Source of the DNA: Metallyticus violacea
Lineage: Eukaryota; Arthropoda; Insecta; Mantodea; Metallyticidae
Assembly: GCA_030762175.1 (NCBI GenBank)
Contig: CM060840.1
Coordinates: 37,474,501 to 37,538,500 of the forward strand
Direction of reading: 5' to 3'
DNA length: 64,000 nt
A model generated the notes under the pieces. The model did no database searches. It was not told the DNA's origin and was given only the letters and a program-made list of their open reading frames with translations. Numbering within the stretch: the first letter of the stretch is position 1; each line of letters opens with the position of its first letter. Shown piece by piece: positions 12,440 to 23,012 of the stretch. The translations under genes and the position numbers were made by a program.

Positions 12440-12680
12440 ATAGTGTGCTTTGTGAATGCTATATTTTGGACGAAGACCAGTTTATACGGCACACACTGTT
12501 GTAGCATCTCATAACCTTATCAGTAGAGACTGCCAAACCGGTACAGAAAAAGAAAGGCCTAGAAACGGAAGAATAAGGAAAATTACTCCTATAGATGACA
12601 GATATCTGTATATAGTAAGACATACATCTGCAAGGATATTTTTTCGTATATATAGGGAACATTTCTGCATAAATTATCTT
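12440..12680 (+). mobile_element. Second Tc1-like HTH fragment (tentative)
   Basis: The 75-codon plus-strand open frame from 12456 contains HTVVASHNLISRDCQTGTEK and then RPRNGRIRKITPIDDRYLYIVR. This resembles the HTH-to-linker segment of Tc1-like transposases, with the TGT...RPRxGRxRxTTxxDDRYL pattern. It covers the same part of the protein as the preceding relic but differs in sequence, so it is probably a separate insertion. Its 3' end overlaps the first unit of a direct repeat. Confidence 0.5.
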
Positions 12681-12803
12681 TAATTTAAAGAAAATATTAT
12701 TAAAAAGCCCCAATTTATATCAACTTTACCGTAATTTTAGTGTAATGATACACTTTAAAAAATATATTACAGAAAATAGCAGTTAAAAGATTTAAAGTTA
12801 TTA
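12623..12803 (+). repeat. Direct repeat, unit 1
   Basis: It aligns to 13137-13300 in the same orientation. Shared blocks include TACATCTGYAAGGAT, TTTCTGYATAAATTATCTT, CTTTAYCGTAA and TTACAGAAAATARCARTTAAA. Small indels separate the copies; identity is high enough to be certain of common origin. Confidence 0.8.
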
Positions 12804-13136
12804 AATACACTTTAGACGTTTTAACTACATACTGTCATTCAAATTGAATTTATAGTTTCCCATTATTGAAGCTAACATATTTTATTTTGTTGAAAATTAC
12901 TTTAATTTGTTTATAGCAAGCTAGTTTGTTGCTGTTTGCACTTGTTCAAGAGAGTGTTGCTCCTATATTTACTGATCTATTTTTCTGATTCTTTTATAAA
13001 AATAAGCATTAATATACCACACTTTTTACCTAGCATTTTCATTATTATCTGAAAAGTGAAAAGGGTTTAAGACACATTTACACTCAAATTTAATTTATAT
13101 TAAAAACAATAAAACAGTTTCACACATTTTCAAAAG
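12804..13136. other. AT-rich spacer between direct repeats
   Basis: About 330 bp without a recognisable motif; it is single-copy within the window as far as I can see. Confidence 0.4.
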
Positions 13137-13300
13137 TACATCTGTAAGGATTTCTTTTCGCAGATTTCTGTATAAATTATCTTCAATTTAGAGCAACTAT
13201 TATGCAAATGCCTAAATTTTTATGAACTTTATCGTAAGTTTAGTGTAAAGATACACTTGAAAAATTATATTACAGAAAATAACAATTAAAGATTTAATAA
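13137..13300 (+). repeat. Direct repeat, unit 2
   Basis: Second copy of the 12623-12803 unit, offset by about 514 bp. It lacks a short TATATAGGGAAC-type segment present in unit 1. Either an old tandem duplication with a period of about 0.5 kb, or terminal direct repeats of an unidentified element. Confidence 0.8.
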
Positions 13301-14255
13301 CTTTAATTACTCGCATTTTTCCAGGCATAAGTCGGAAACCGCCTGGTTTTTGCACTACTCCTTTGCACCAGATTTGTACTTCTTCTTCTCCTCTCAGGTA
13401 TATCATTCTCATTCTCCGTTCTTCAAAAGGCTTCTTGTTGCAGTTGTCAAGCTAGTATTTGTCGGAGCTCTTGGCATTCTTACCAGGAATTATTTTTAAC
13501 CTCCTCATAACCTTCAATTCTGATTATTTACTACAGATGAAATGACACACTGACCCATTACAACCAGTTTGAGGTTTTTCAGTTCCAAGTATATTTTGAG
13601 GCATTTGTGACCAGATAGTACAGTGTGGTCAGTAATACTTTCCCCCGCGGCGCGGGATTATTCCTACGAGCGAGTCGCCACTTGTTTGCCGCGCCGCACA
13701 TCTGACTTCTTCTACGGTACTATTGTAATGTCCATTTTACTCTAATAGCAGTATGGCGTTTTCCTACATATATTAATTAACAAACTGCAATTCTCTGAAG
13801 AACGTACAATTTCATTCAATCTGCACTCGAACAAATCAGATAAAACTATGAAGTCTAATCTTTGTGACACTCAAGCTGTTTCTTGATATTTAATTATCTT
13901 GCTAATATGTTGAATAAACACTATTTGCTAATATATTGTTACCTATTTTATAAGATAATCAAAAGCATTTATCGTTTTCAGACAAACATTTCAAAGCATC
14001 ACCTTCTTAAAAATATTTTTACTATTAAATGTAGCTCGAGGACCATTTTGCCAACGTATGAAAGACTATGAATTCCAATGTGACAGTACTCCCAAGGGAA
14101 GGATGCAAAATATCCAAATAGTACACTTTGCAAATCAGCAAAGATTCGGAATTACTCTCCTTGGAGATGCTTATCAAAAGCAAGTATGCTGATGCTGTAA
14201 TGTCTGGAGAATATGGCACTAGAGTCTCCCAATCAAGACGGATAATAGTTTCATT
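13301..14255. other. Unassigned DNA with a GC-rich hairpin
   Basis: No coding motif. GCGGCGCGG at 13647-13655 pairs perfectly with CCGCGCCGC at 13689-13697 across a 33-nt loop. This is a strikingly GC- and CpG-rich patch in AT-rich surroundings. Confidence 0.5.
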
Positions 14256-14267
14256 AGCCTTTATTAG

Positions 14268-14555
14268 ACCGCCACAAGTGGCAGAGGTCGTTAAAGCGCG
14301 GACTCGTGAGCGGAAGGTCTGGGGTTTGAATCCCACCGAACCGTCCTTCCTGACTGAAGTCTTTTACAGGTTTTCCTCAGTCCTCATAAAAGGCAAATGC
14401 CGGAGAAATACCCTAAAACTTAGATCTGGAACGTTTCCTTCCTTAAGAAATAATTTCCTTACCCAATATATCATTTCATCTCATATATCATCAGTGTCCG
14501 TCGCCTGTAATACATCAGTAGTAAAATCAAGTATTAAACACCATTAAAAAAAATG
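14268..14555 (+). repeat. SINE family 1, full-length copy
   Basis: Plus orientation. The tRNA-like head begins ACCGCCACAAGTGGCAGAGG and contains GGTTTGAATCCCACC. The body has TTTTCCTCAGTCCTCATAAA and the tail is CACCATTAAAAAAAA. A degraded duplication flanks it: AGCCTTTATTAG at 14256-14267 and AGCCTTTAGTTG at 14556-14567. A 139-codon open frame crosses the SINE but is not a gene. Confidence 0.88.
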
Positions 14556-14567
14556 AGCCTTTAGTTG

Positions 14568-15179
14568 TATGATATTTTACATGTTCATATAAAAGACCAC
14601 CACTTTTGCGATTCACGGTTGCAGGATCCGTTTTGAGTAAGTTTGTTAGAGTGCACGCTAGCTCACTAAACAAAGTGGTGCATTAGTAGTCTTGGTTGTT
14701 TCAAGATAGATCCATCAATGCCCAACAATGACAACAGTGTCTTCCGCTGTGGTAGTCACCCATGTCAGCAGCCTATCAAGAAAGAGTTCCTTCTACTGAC
14801 GTGACAACAATGCCTTCGGGTTCAGCTTCCGCAGTCATTTGAATTATTTTCAGCTCAAGTGGAAACCAGAGGCCGAATTTATACGCGTATCCTAGCTTAT
14901 GGAGTGGTATGGTTCTGCACTAACGTTGATTGCTTGTAGTCACTAAGAGAGCCTTATTATTCATTCTGTGGCTCAAGGGTTCCCTTGTCCTCTTGGAGCC
15001 TACAGAGCTATCCTCAAGGTTCCCTTGTTTTCTTGGACCTTATTGAGCCATCTTTGCACCATTCGTTCGTTCATTCACAGCACAAATGTCGAAGACCTAG
15101 AATACTATCTCTTGTTCCCCAATTTCTTTATCATATAATTAGAATACTTAAGCATGATTTTCTTGATTACAAGCAACAC
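14568..15179. other. Unassigned DNA with a short imperfect tandem duplication
   Basis: At 14975-15053 an approximately 40-bp unit (GGTTCCCTTGTCCTCTTGGA, then GGTTCCCTTGTTTTCTTGGA) occurs twice in tandem. Nothing else is recognised. Confidence 0.5.
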
Positions 15180-15340
15180 GAAGATGTTTTTTCAAGGTAT
15201 GAACTCTCATAGCCAGCCGCTTATCAGAAAGAACATTTTATTATGGAAAAAGAACGTTCTACTTCAACTGAAATGACTGGAGTATATTATTTAAAACAAA
15301 CCCATAGTGTTACAACAAATAATTCACCTTTCAGAACATC
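15180..15340 (+). repeat. Unclassified dispersed repeat, module A copy 1
   Basis: It aligns to 20264-20460 on the same strand. Shared segments include CATRGCCAGCCGCTT, AGARAGAACATTTT, AGAACGTYCTACTTC and the TTACAACARA block. I do not recognise the family. Confidence 0.7.
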
Positions 15341-15929
15341 ATGGAAATGTTGATCAAAACAAAGTAAAATAGTTTTGAACAGTCCTGGCGAATGAGCAAA
15401 ATATGTTCAGGGGTTTCTGGTGTTCAATTTCTGTTTATGCGTTTATAGGGGAATGGGGTTAGCATTTCTCTTACTTCGTACTGACGGTATACTGCACAGC
15501 TGTATCATTCTTATCTTTCTGGCTTAAAATTGTGTGTTATATTTATGCAGCTGAGAAGCTACTTCCAAAACAAATTTCCTAGAATTGTTTCGCGCAGATC
15601 CCGACACAAGGTCATTTGCCAGGACTATTCAAAACTATAGTACTTCCCTCATTCTATTACCTGGTATCCTTATGCCTGAGGAAACCGTTCGTTCCTTTCA
15701 CTAATGAAGGTTCTACTATTTAAAGAACTTAAATGAATGCGACAAGGAAAAAGTTTTTGACTGCTTGAAAAGAATAAATGTATAAGATTCGCAATAGATA
15801 TTTTGTGACGTGACATACTATTTAACTTTGATAACATTTTTTACTTCTATTTATTGAAATTCTTTGTGTGTTTTTTAAAATTCGCAAACAATCGCAGGAA
15901 AATTCCGTAAGGATCCAAAATGGGCAAAA
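15341..15929. other. Unassigned DNA between modules A and B
   Basis: No recognised motif. It may belong to the same unclassified element as the flanking modules. Confidence 0.3.
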
Positions 15930-15990
15930 AATGGTTTTAACTTTAAAATAGGCAGCAGCAGTTAAAATAGGCAAAAGGGCAAAATAAAAA
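15930..15990 (+). repeat. Unclassified repeat, module B copy 1 (AAAATAGGCA-rich)
   Basis: A short stretch with repeated TAAAATAGGCA and GGGCAAAA words. It resembles 20155-20250, which lies just upstream of module A copy 2. Confidence 0.5.
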
Positions 15991-18240
15991 TTGGCTCCGC
16001 TGATTCAAAAGTACGGAAATATATTCATTTCTATCTGGCTCTTAAATATAGCACTCCAAATAAAAAATGCATTTTGACTAACTTATGGGCTCTTGTTATT
16101 GCTAATATTTACAATACTCCATCAATTTCAAAGTTAAACAGTGAAGAATAAACACCATCTAATGGAAATGAGATGCGAATATTATGTAAATATATTTGTT
16201 AAGTGTAACTAGGATTAAACTAGTAAGTAGTATTAGTTAATGCAATAGAGCACGGTAAGAAAGTAAACATGAATAACTATTATCAATATTTACGGCATTA
16301 AATGTACCTTCAGAACAACGTTTGTATATTTTAAATATTTCAAATTCTAGGAAGCTAGAACTGATTTTAAAATATAATGGCTGAAAAAAGAGTAAAACTG
16401 AAATTTTATTTACAGAAGTATAGCTATATTCTATGAATTATTACTGTTTTTCTTTAATTATAAATTTTTCTCCTCATTTTTCCCGTTAATGCTACCCAAA
16501 ATAAAAAATTGTAATTATTTCCATTAACATAAAAACCAGTTTCTAATCACTCCTATTTGCTTGAAACAACACTGGGGTCAAAATGATTATCAACATTAAA
16601 GAGAAATTACTGCAAATTACGGAGGTACTGCCTGCATAATACCATTGTGAGCACAACAGAAGACTAAATGTAAAAATACTTAATTAAGCGTTCTGTTGAG
16701 CAAAAGCCACAATTTCTCTGTGTTTGGTTATCCGAATTTAATTATTATACTATAGAATGTAATTAATTTACCGATTTTGTAGGCTATGCTCTGCAAAAAG
16801 GCACTGTGAAGTTCATTAATGAATGACTGCCGTTGTACAGGTCTGTCATGGCAGGTTTGTATGAAATTCATTTTCTGCCAATAACATCAAAACAATAGAA
16901 CAACAATATCTGAAAAACAAAAACAAATTACGAGTGTCACTAAGGGAACAATAGAGACGACTATGGCGCATTGGAGATGTAATGAACTTTCACCGTGAAA
17001 TTTATCATCAAAGGTCTTTTTATGCTGAGCCTTTATGCAGTATAAAAATAGTTTGCGTTTTTTAATTATGCCCAGGATGCAAAGCAAAGCGGAAATTGAG
17101 GTCATCGTAATTGTTGAGCTTTCACTTATACATAAAATGTTATTCGTTTGAATATTATTTATTTCAGAACATAAACCATTACTTAATATCACACATTATC
17201 AAAAATAAACTGATTTTATAGTTTTGTGTATAATTAAAATTATAATTAAAATATTATATCGTCTAATTTTATCATGCCATTCATTGGCATCATTCCTTTG
17301 ATCTTTCTTAGCACAAAATGCAACGTACACCAAGTGCAAAATGTAAAGATTTCTTTATTGACTTAATTAAGTTACCTTACCATGAATATTATTAGATTGC
17401 TAAATAGAATTTACGTAGGTATTCTGATATGAGATACATTTAAAATATTAACACCATCAAAACCTTAATGCTTCTTTCTTCGACCTCAAAGGAGGAAACC
17501 CTATTCTGTGCCAACATTTATTTTGATTTTTCAGGTATTTACTATCAAATACTTTGTTCTAGTTCTCTCTGTATTGTGTTTAAAACATTACTAATTTAAG
17601 TATTTTTTCTCGGCCTCCCAGCACTTCAATAATACAGAGAAATAAAATCATTGATTATGTGAGATGAAAGTACGCTTTTTGGCAGCAGAACATAGTGAGA
17701 TTCTGAAAACAATCGTCATACGTGTATTAACGTTTGGCACTCAGAATATGTCACCATTTCTTTCAATTAACTCAATCAAATTTCTATGCTTCCTTCACAA
17801 AAACTAGTATGCTAAAATATTTTTATCTTTTAAAGTCTTATACAAAAATATGCCAACTCTTCCCATTATTTACCAGATATTATACCAGCTGTAGGTAAAT
17901 ATCTAAAATTACCTATACACTAACAGAATAATAAAATCAATAATCTTGCTGTTATGGAGGTAAAACATTTAAATTTGAATGCTGAATCTGCATAGACTAT
18001 AATTGAGGAATTTATAAGTATAATCATTAATTGATTAATAATAACATACAGATGTTCTAATGCATTTATAGTTATATTTACCTATAGTTGAACATCGTTA
18101 ATTTCTCGGAGTTTTTAAAAATTATATATACATACATACACACTTACATTGATGCTCTATTGAATTTTTCGGACACAACTATATATGTGACAAAAGTGTA
18201 ATAAATATATGCAGTATTTAATAAACCATTTATAGATGTT

Positions 18241-18242
<2 letters not shown>
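15991..18242. other. AT-rich unassigned DNA
   Basis: No coding motif, hairpin or repeat family recognised across about 2.2 kb. Short ORFs such as minus-strand 16887-17192 lack any signature. Confidence 0.5.

Positions 18243-18292
<50 letters not shown>
18243..18292. repeat. (ATT)n microsatellite
   Basis: About 16 uninterrupted ATT units. The poly-Tyr open frame over it is an artefact. Confidence 0.97.
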
Positions 18293-18295
<3 letters not shown>

Positions 18296-18375
18296 ATTGT
18301 TGCGACATTAACAGGCACTCTCACTATTTTACTCTCACTAATGCCAAGCAGTTCAAATGCGTTTTACTTTAAGAA

Positions 18376-18543
18376 AAGAATTTTTTTTCAAGGAAGGGAA
18401 TGTTCCAGGCCTAATTTTAGGGTAGCTCCCCAGCATTTTCCATTTATGAGGACTGAGGAAAACCTGGAAAAAACCTCAGTTAGGGAGTTCGGTCCTGGTG
18501 GGTCGAACCCCAGACTTCACGCTCACGAGTCCGCGCCTTAACG
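18376..18543 (-). repeat. SINE family 1 fragment
   Basis: Minus-strand copy lacking both ends. The tail-side third is replaced by unrelated sequence. The head stops at CGCGCCTTAACGA, before the A-box-like segment is complete. The middle (AGGAAGGGAATGTTCCAGGC and GAGGACTGAGGAAAACCTGG) is well matched to the consensus. Confidence 0.85.
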
Positions 18544-19789
18544 ATTTTATGCGTAAAATTTTATATTTTTAAATTCTTTATGATATTTGTTTTATAATAT
18601 GCCTGGATAAATAAATTATTTTATATGTAAATCTTTGCTCAACGTTCAAAGGAAGCACTTTTTGTCCTGAAAAGGGTCTCGTGTTTTCATTTAAGCTTTT
18701 CTGAGTAAAGAAGTTTTCTCTGCTCTTACTTCATCAATTCTCATCTCTGAATGTTTTCACTATGGTGGAAGATGACTTTAAACGCTTAAAAACCGTTTAG
18801 TAATAGAGAAACTTATAAAAAGCAGGTCAAGTGCAACAGGAAACCAGACTTTATTATCAGGAAACACAGCGCTTGTTTCAAACCACACGCATACACAGAA
18901 CTTCCTCTTTTTTTTATTTTCTCCCCCATTACAACAAGAAGAATGGAATGACCGGCGCGAGGATGAGGTTATGAAATACTTGGCATTTTTCCGACTTCTC
19001 ACTCTTTCCTCCCTCACCGCACTTCTGCACTCCACTACTCGTTCTCCGAGATTTTTCGCATCATTTGGTGTGGGCCTGTATGGGTTTTTTATTCAGCTCT
19101 TCGGTCATTATCGCTACCCATTTTTGTGTGGTCGATTATGCATGAAAGCGAGTCTATTGTTGCCAGATGAGGTTCGTGTGCGTGTGTAAACTAGTTCACT
19201 GCGCATGTTATAAACTAGTCCACTAGTGAAAAGTTGGGTACAATGCAGAATGGAGGAGTTCGTTGTAAGGTATTACTGCCAGTTGGAAAAGCGTAGCATT
19301 CACCCACACCTTCCATCCTATGCGCGATCTGACCATGATATAATAGCCTGCACTGCTCTAATTACCATCACCTCCTTTGTTCCATCGTTAGCGACTCCCC
19401 TTTTGACCTTCTACCTTGTCCTCTATTTCTCTTTCTCTCGGCACCCTTACTCTTTTCGTGACATCATAATGTACCACGTGGAGCAGGAAAGATCGAGAGC
19501 AGTTTTAAGTTTCGGTAACCCTGAACTCTACATCTAATGCTTCTCTCAATTCTCCTCTTAATGTATTTGAAAGTACAACTTTGAACAACTTTTTCGAAAT
19601 ACTTCCTCAGCAGGTAATATACTTCAAAAACTAAACAATACCCCAAACTTTGAAAAGTAACAGAAAAATATTTTACATTTGTCTAAGCAAGCGTGACTAA
19701 ATATTATATTTATGTCAAAAGAACCATGTAAAAGTCATGAAACCAGTCTTATATTGTATTGTCGGGGACGGGGGAGAAATTTTCGGTAC
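18544..19789. other. Unassigned DNA including a less AT-rich patch (18940-19530)
   Basis: The patch at about 18940-19530 is visibly richer in G+C than its surroundings and holds overlapping ORFs of 72-103 codons on the plus strand (for example 19226-19537). None shows a domain or splice context I recognise. It could be an eroded element or a regulatory or exonic patch; I cannot decide. Confidence 0.35.
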
Positions 19790-19965
19790 TTCAGTCTAGC
19801 TCAACAGCTAGCCGTTTGTGTCTACAACCTCAATAGGGGCACCCCCGGAAAAAGGGATAAGGTGACGCAGGAGTGTAGACGGGGTCACTAATAAAAATCA
19901 AGAAAAATCCCAATGTCAGGATGCCCTGCTCCAAGGGATTTGAGCCTGAGACCTCTTAAAGTTTC
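19790..19965 (-). repeat. Possible tRNA-derived SINE of another family (tentative)
   Basis: Read on the minus strand, AGGTCTCAGGCTCAAATCCC resembles the head-side layout of family 1, with a B-box-like GGCTCAAATCC. The body contains CCCCGGAAAAAGGG and GACGGGGTCACTAAT on the plus strand. No second copy was found in the window and no target-site duplication is clear. Confidence 0.35.
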
Positions 19966-20154
19966 TAAGTGTTCTATTTTATGTTAAATATAGCTCAAAT
20001 TGTTTAATTACATAACTGATTAATTTGGCAGATAATGCATCCTTTACAAAATCATGCTGGTTTTACCACTCTTCAATGAACTTGATACATTTAAAGATGA
20101 GGATTGCATCATCAAATTTAAACACAAACCTAATGCATCATAAATAGGGACTAG

Positions 20155-20250
20155 AAGTTCAGGCATTTAATTCGGTTAAAATAAACAGACAAAAAGGCAT
20201 TTAAATACTGAAAATAGGCAGTAACATAATTAAAATGGGCATTTTTAAAA
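20155..20250 (+). repeat. Unclassified repeat, module B copy 2
   Basis: Contains AAAAGGCATTTAAATACTGA, AAAATAGGCAGTAAC and AAAATGGGCATTTTT, matching the word pattern at 15930-15990. Here it precedes module A, whereas in the other locus it follows it. Confidence 0.5.
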
Positions 20251-20263
20251 GTGAATATTGAGT

Positions 20264-20460
20264 AATGTCAACAAGACGTTTTTTTATCAAGATATCAACT
20301 GTCATGGCCAGCCGCTTTCAGAGAGAACATTTTTCATCATAGAAGAGAACGTCCTACTTCCACTGAGGCGATGGGAACATATTTATAACAAGCTATTTCG
20401 GAAGGATTCATATCAGTTACAACAGAGTATTCTATTTCAGGACATCAAAACATCCTATAT
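20264..20460 (+). repeat. Unclassified dispersed repeat, module A copy 2
   Basis: Second copy of the 15180-15340 repeat, same strand. A 77-codon open frame runs through it but the corresponding frame is broken in copy 1, so there is no support for a conserved protein. Confidence 0.7.
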
Positions 20461-21999
20461 TTTTACACCCATCTTCTCTCATTTTTTTTAAATATAGCCA
20501 CACCATATAGGCCTTCTGTTTTTTTTTAGGTGATATCTTTAGCCACGTAGCCCTGTGTAGCGTTTTATAGGCACCGTTAAAAATAATCAACGGTATAATT
20601 TATTTTTCTGTTTTTCTGATCACAGTAATATTAAGGAAGAGTAATTCTGAAATGCTGATCTATAGGTCTCAGAGTTATTGATTGTAATTTTTAGCAATGA
20701 GGTTGCGAAATAACTTTAGTATTTGGATAAATAGGAAGTAAGAAATGAATTTATCACCTTGATGAACAAAACATCGTTCCAATTCATTCAGAATAATTCA
20801 CTTATAAAAGTTTCTAAGATACTGCAAAATGGAGAGTATGGGAGAAAAGCCATAATGAAGTTTTCCAGACTATTTTGTGCATCCTTTTCCTTGTACAGGT
20901 CTCAGGTTATTAACACACACTGATTAATCTCGTGTAAGAATATGTAGTGTGTAATATGAAACTTAATATTACCCTGTAGAGAATAGGAAGAAAGTTTGAG
21001 AGAGATAGTGTGTGCGTGCGTGTGTATGTTGGAAGGTTGTTATAATTACAGCGCCGTTTATTGCTCCACAGCCATTAAGGCGTTGCTGTAATTGTAAAAT
21101 ACAACCGTGCTCGTGTAAGCTATTTGCTGTCACCGTATTGCACTGTCTACACCACTAGCCTTCCTACACCTTACTTATCTTTTCCTTGAAGCACATTTTA
21201 AATCCCATAAGGCAAGTTATCTGGCTCTCCATCAAAACATTCACGCCAATATTAGGTTTCTCATCTTCACTACAGCTTTTAAAGATATGATGCTAATTTG
21301 AGCTTGTGGTACTAATCGATAATGTTCTTAATCGAACACATTGCAAACATTTTCCAATTGTATTATAGATGTAAAGTATAACAGTCTGTACCTAATTATG
21401 GGTTTTAAGGATATATCTCTAGAATTTAAAAGCATGGATGTTCGCATATTATTACCTAATTGTTGCACAAATACTAGATCAAATGACACTAGATAAAGTG
21501 TATAAAGCGTCTCAGTATTATTGGATAGTACCAGTTTCTAACAAGTTTTAATTTCATATTGAAAAATATATATTATAAAATCTAATCCACAAAGCATCGT
21601 AGATGTATATTGCTTGAAATGTGCAATATGAAACTTTAAAAAGAAAATATATTCTAATTAATATGTTACTGTAATTTTTTATTTTATTTTAAAAAAATTT
21701 AAATACGAGCATGGAGTTCAGATGTTGCCAAATACCTCCGTAAATTAGATAAATAGGACTTATCGTCAGCAATCTTATCAGGTACTCAATAAGGAATTTT
21801 TAACTATATTAAAATACTTAATGATTTTATAGACCACATTAAATATTAATGTAAAAATTAAGTTTAATTTGATCTATTCTAATGTTTTTGTAACTAGAAG
21901 TGATGTTCTTTTTAGGTGTATAAAACAATAATCTTATTAAAATATAATTGTGAGAATAGTTCTCAATTATAATAGTATAAATATATTTTGTTGCTGTGA

Positions 22000-22001
<2 letters not shown>
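20461..22001. other. AT-rich unassigned DNA with a 70-nt hairpin
   Basis: A short GT-rich tract lies at 21009-21030. At 21036-21105 the left arm ATAATTACAGC-GCC pairs with GGCGTTGCTGTAATTGT of the right arm, with a small bulge. No repeat family or coding motif is recognised elsewhere. Confidence 0.5.

Positions 22002-22048
<47 letters not shown>
22002..22048. repeat. (ATT)n microsatellite
   Basis: About 15 uninterrupted ATT units. Confidence 0.97.
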
Positions 22049-22750
22049 TCTTTTTCTCAGTTCGACTATACTTTATGAGTGGACAGCTTTTCGATGGAGG
22101 GCCACTTAATACTTGTATAACCCCCATTCTTGTAGGAGTAAGGGTGATTGAAATATCCGACAATTAGGAGTACAAAATATTACTAAAGATATGCAAACAA
22201 CAGAAAGAAATGAAAATGGAAAGGGATGGGTCACTTAAGATGATACTTCAATACAAACCATGGAAATTCAGATCAGTGGGACTATCTAGAAAGAGATAGA
22301 GATAGACCAATTATTCTAAAACGTTGCTTCGAAACAAGAAAACGAATACCCAGACCTTATTAAGGAAGAATTATACAATTATTACTTTTATTATTTGTAT
22401 GTTCCTGTCATTGTTACTTTAGTCCTAATTCGTGTCCACGTAGCAATTACTCGAATTTAAAGACCGCACAAACTGAATTAAACTAAAAGAAACTATATTC
22501 ATTTCATATATCCCAAGTAATTATTTTTAAAAAGGGAAATATTGTATTTTATATGTCTATAATCAAATCCCTATTTCTAAAAACATCTATAAGTTTAAGT
22601 CGCAATAGAAGATAAACTATTTGACATGTGTAGCTAACAGAATTAAAATTATGATTTTACCTGCGTAATGAATGATTTTCAATTAGAATACTCCAATTCC
22701 TTAACTCGAAAGTGGATGTATTATTGAAGCTTTATTTCTTACAAAATTCG
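22049..22750. other. Unassigned DNA
   Basis: Nothing recognisable. Confidence 0.4.
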
Positions 22751-23012
22751 ACCGCCACGGAAGGCCGAGGTTGTTAAGACGCGGACTAGTAACCGTGAGG
22801 TTAGAATTTTAGGTTAGGTTTTTTCCAGGTTTTCCTCAGTCCTCATAAATGGCAAATGCCCGGGAGGTACCCTAATCTTAGGTCTGGAACATTTCATTCC
22901 TTAAAAAAAATAATCCTTTCCCAATATATCATCTCATCTCAAATATCGCCAGTGTTCACCGTCCGTGGTACCTCAGTATTAAAACTAGGCGTTAAACACC
23001 ATAAAAAACAGT
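22751..23012 (+). repeat. SINE family 1 with internal deletion
   Basis: The head ACCGCCACGGAAGGCCGAGG is followed by a deletion of the B-box side of the tRNA-like region. Sequence then resumes at GGTTTTTTCCAGGTTTTCCT, runs through CCGGGAGGTACCCTAA-like sequence, and ends GGCGTTAAACACCATAAAAA. Confidence 0.88.

Noticed and set aside
14128..14547. 139-codon open frame
   Set aside because: It runs through a SINE family 1 copy; the frame is not shared with other copies.
18236..18541. 101-codon open frame starting with poly-Tyr
   Set aside because: It begins in an (ATT)n microsatellite and continues into a SINE fragment.
21120..21160. TATTGCAC, resembling the miR-92 seed region
   Set aside because: The surrounding sequence does not fold with a matching opposite arm and the rest of the mature sequence differs.
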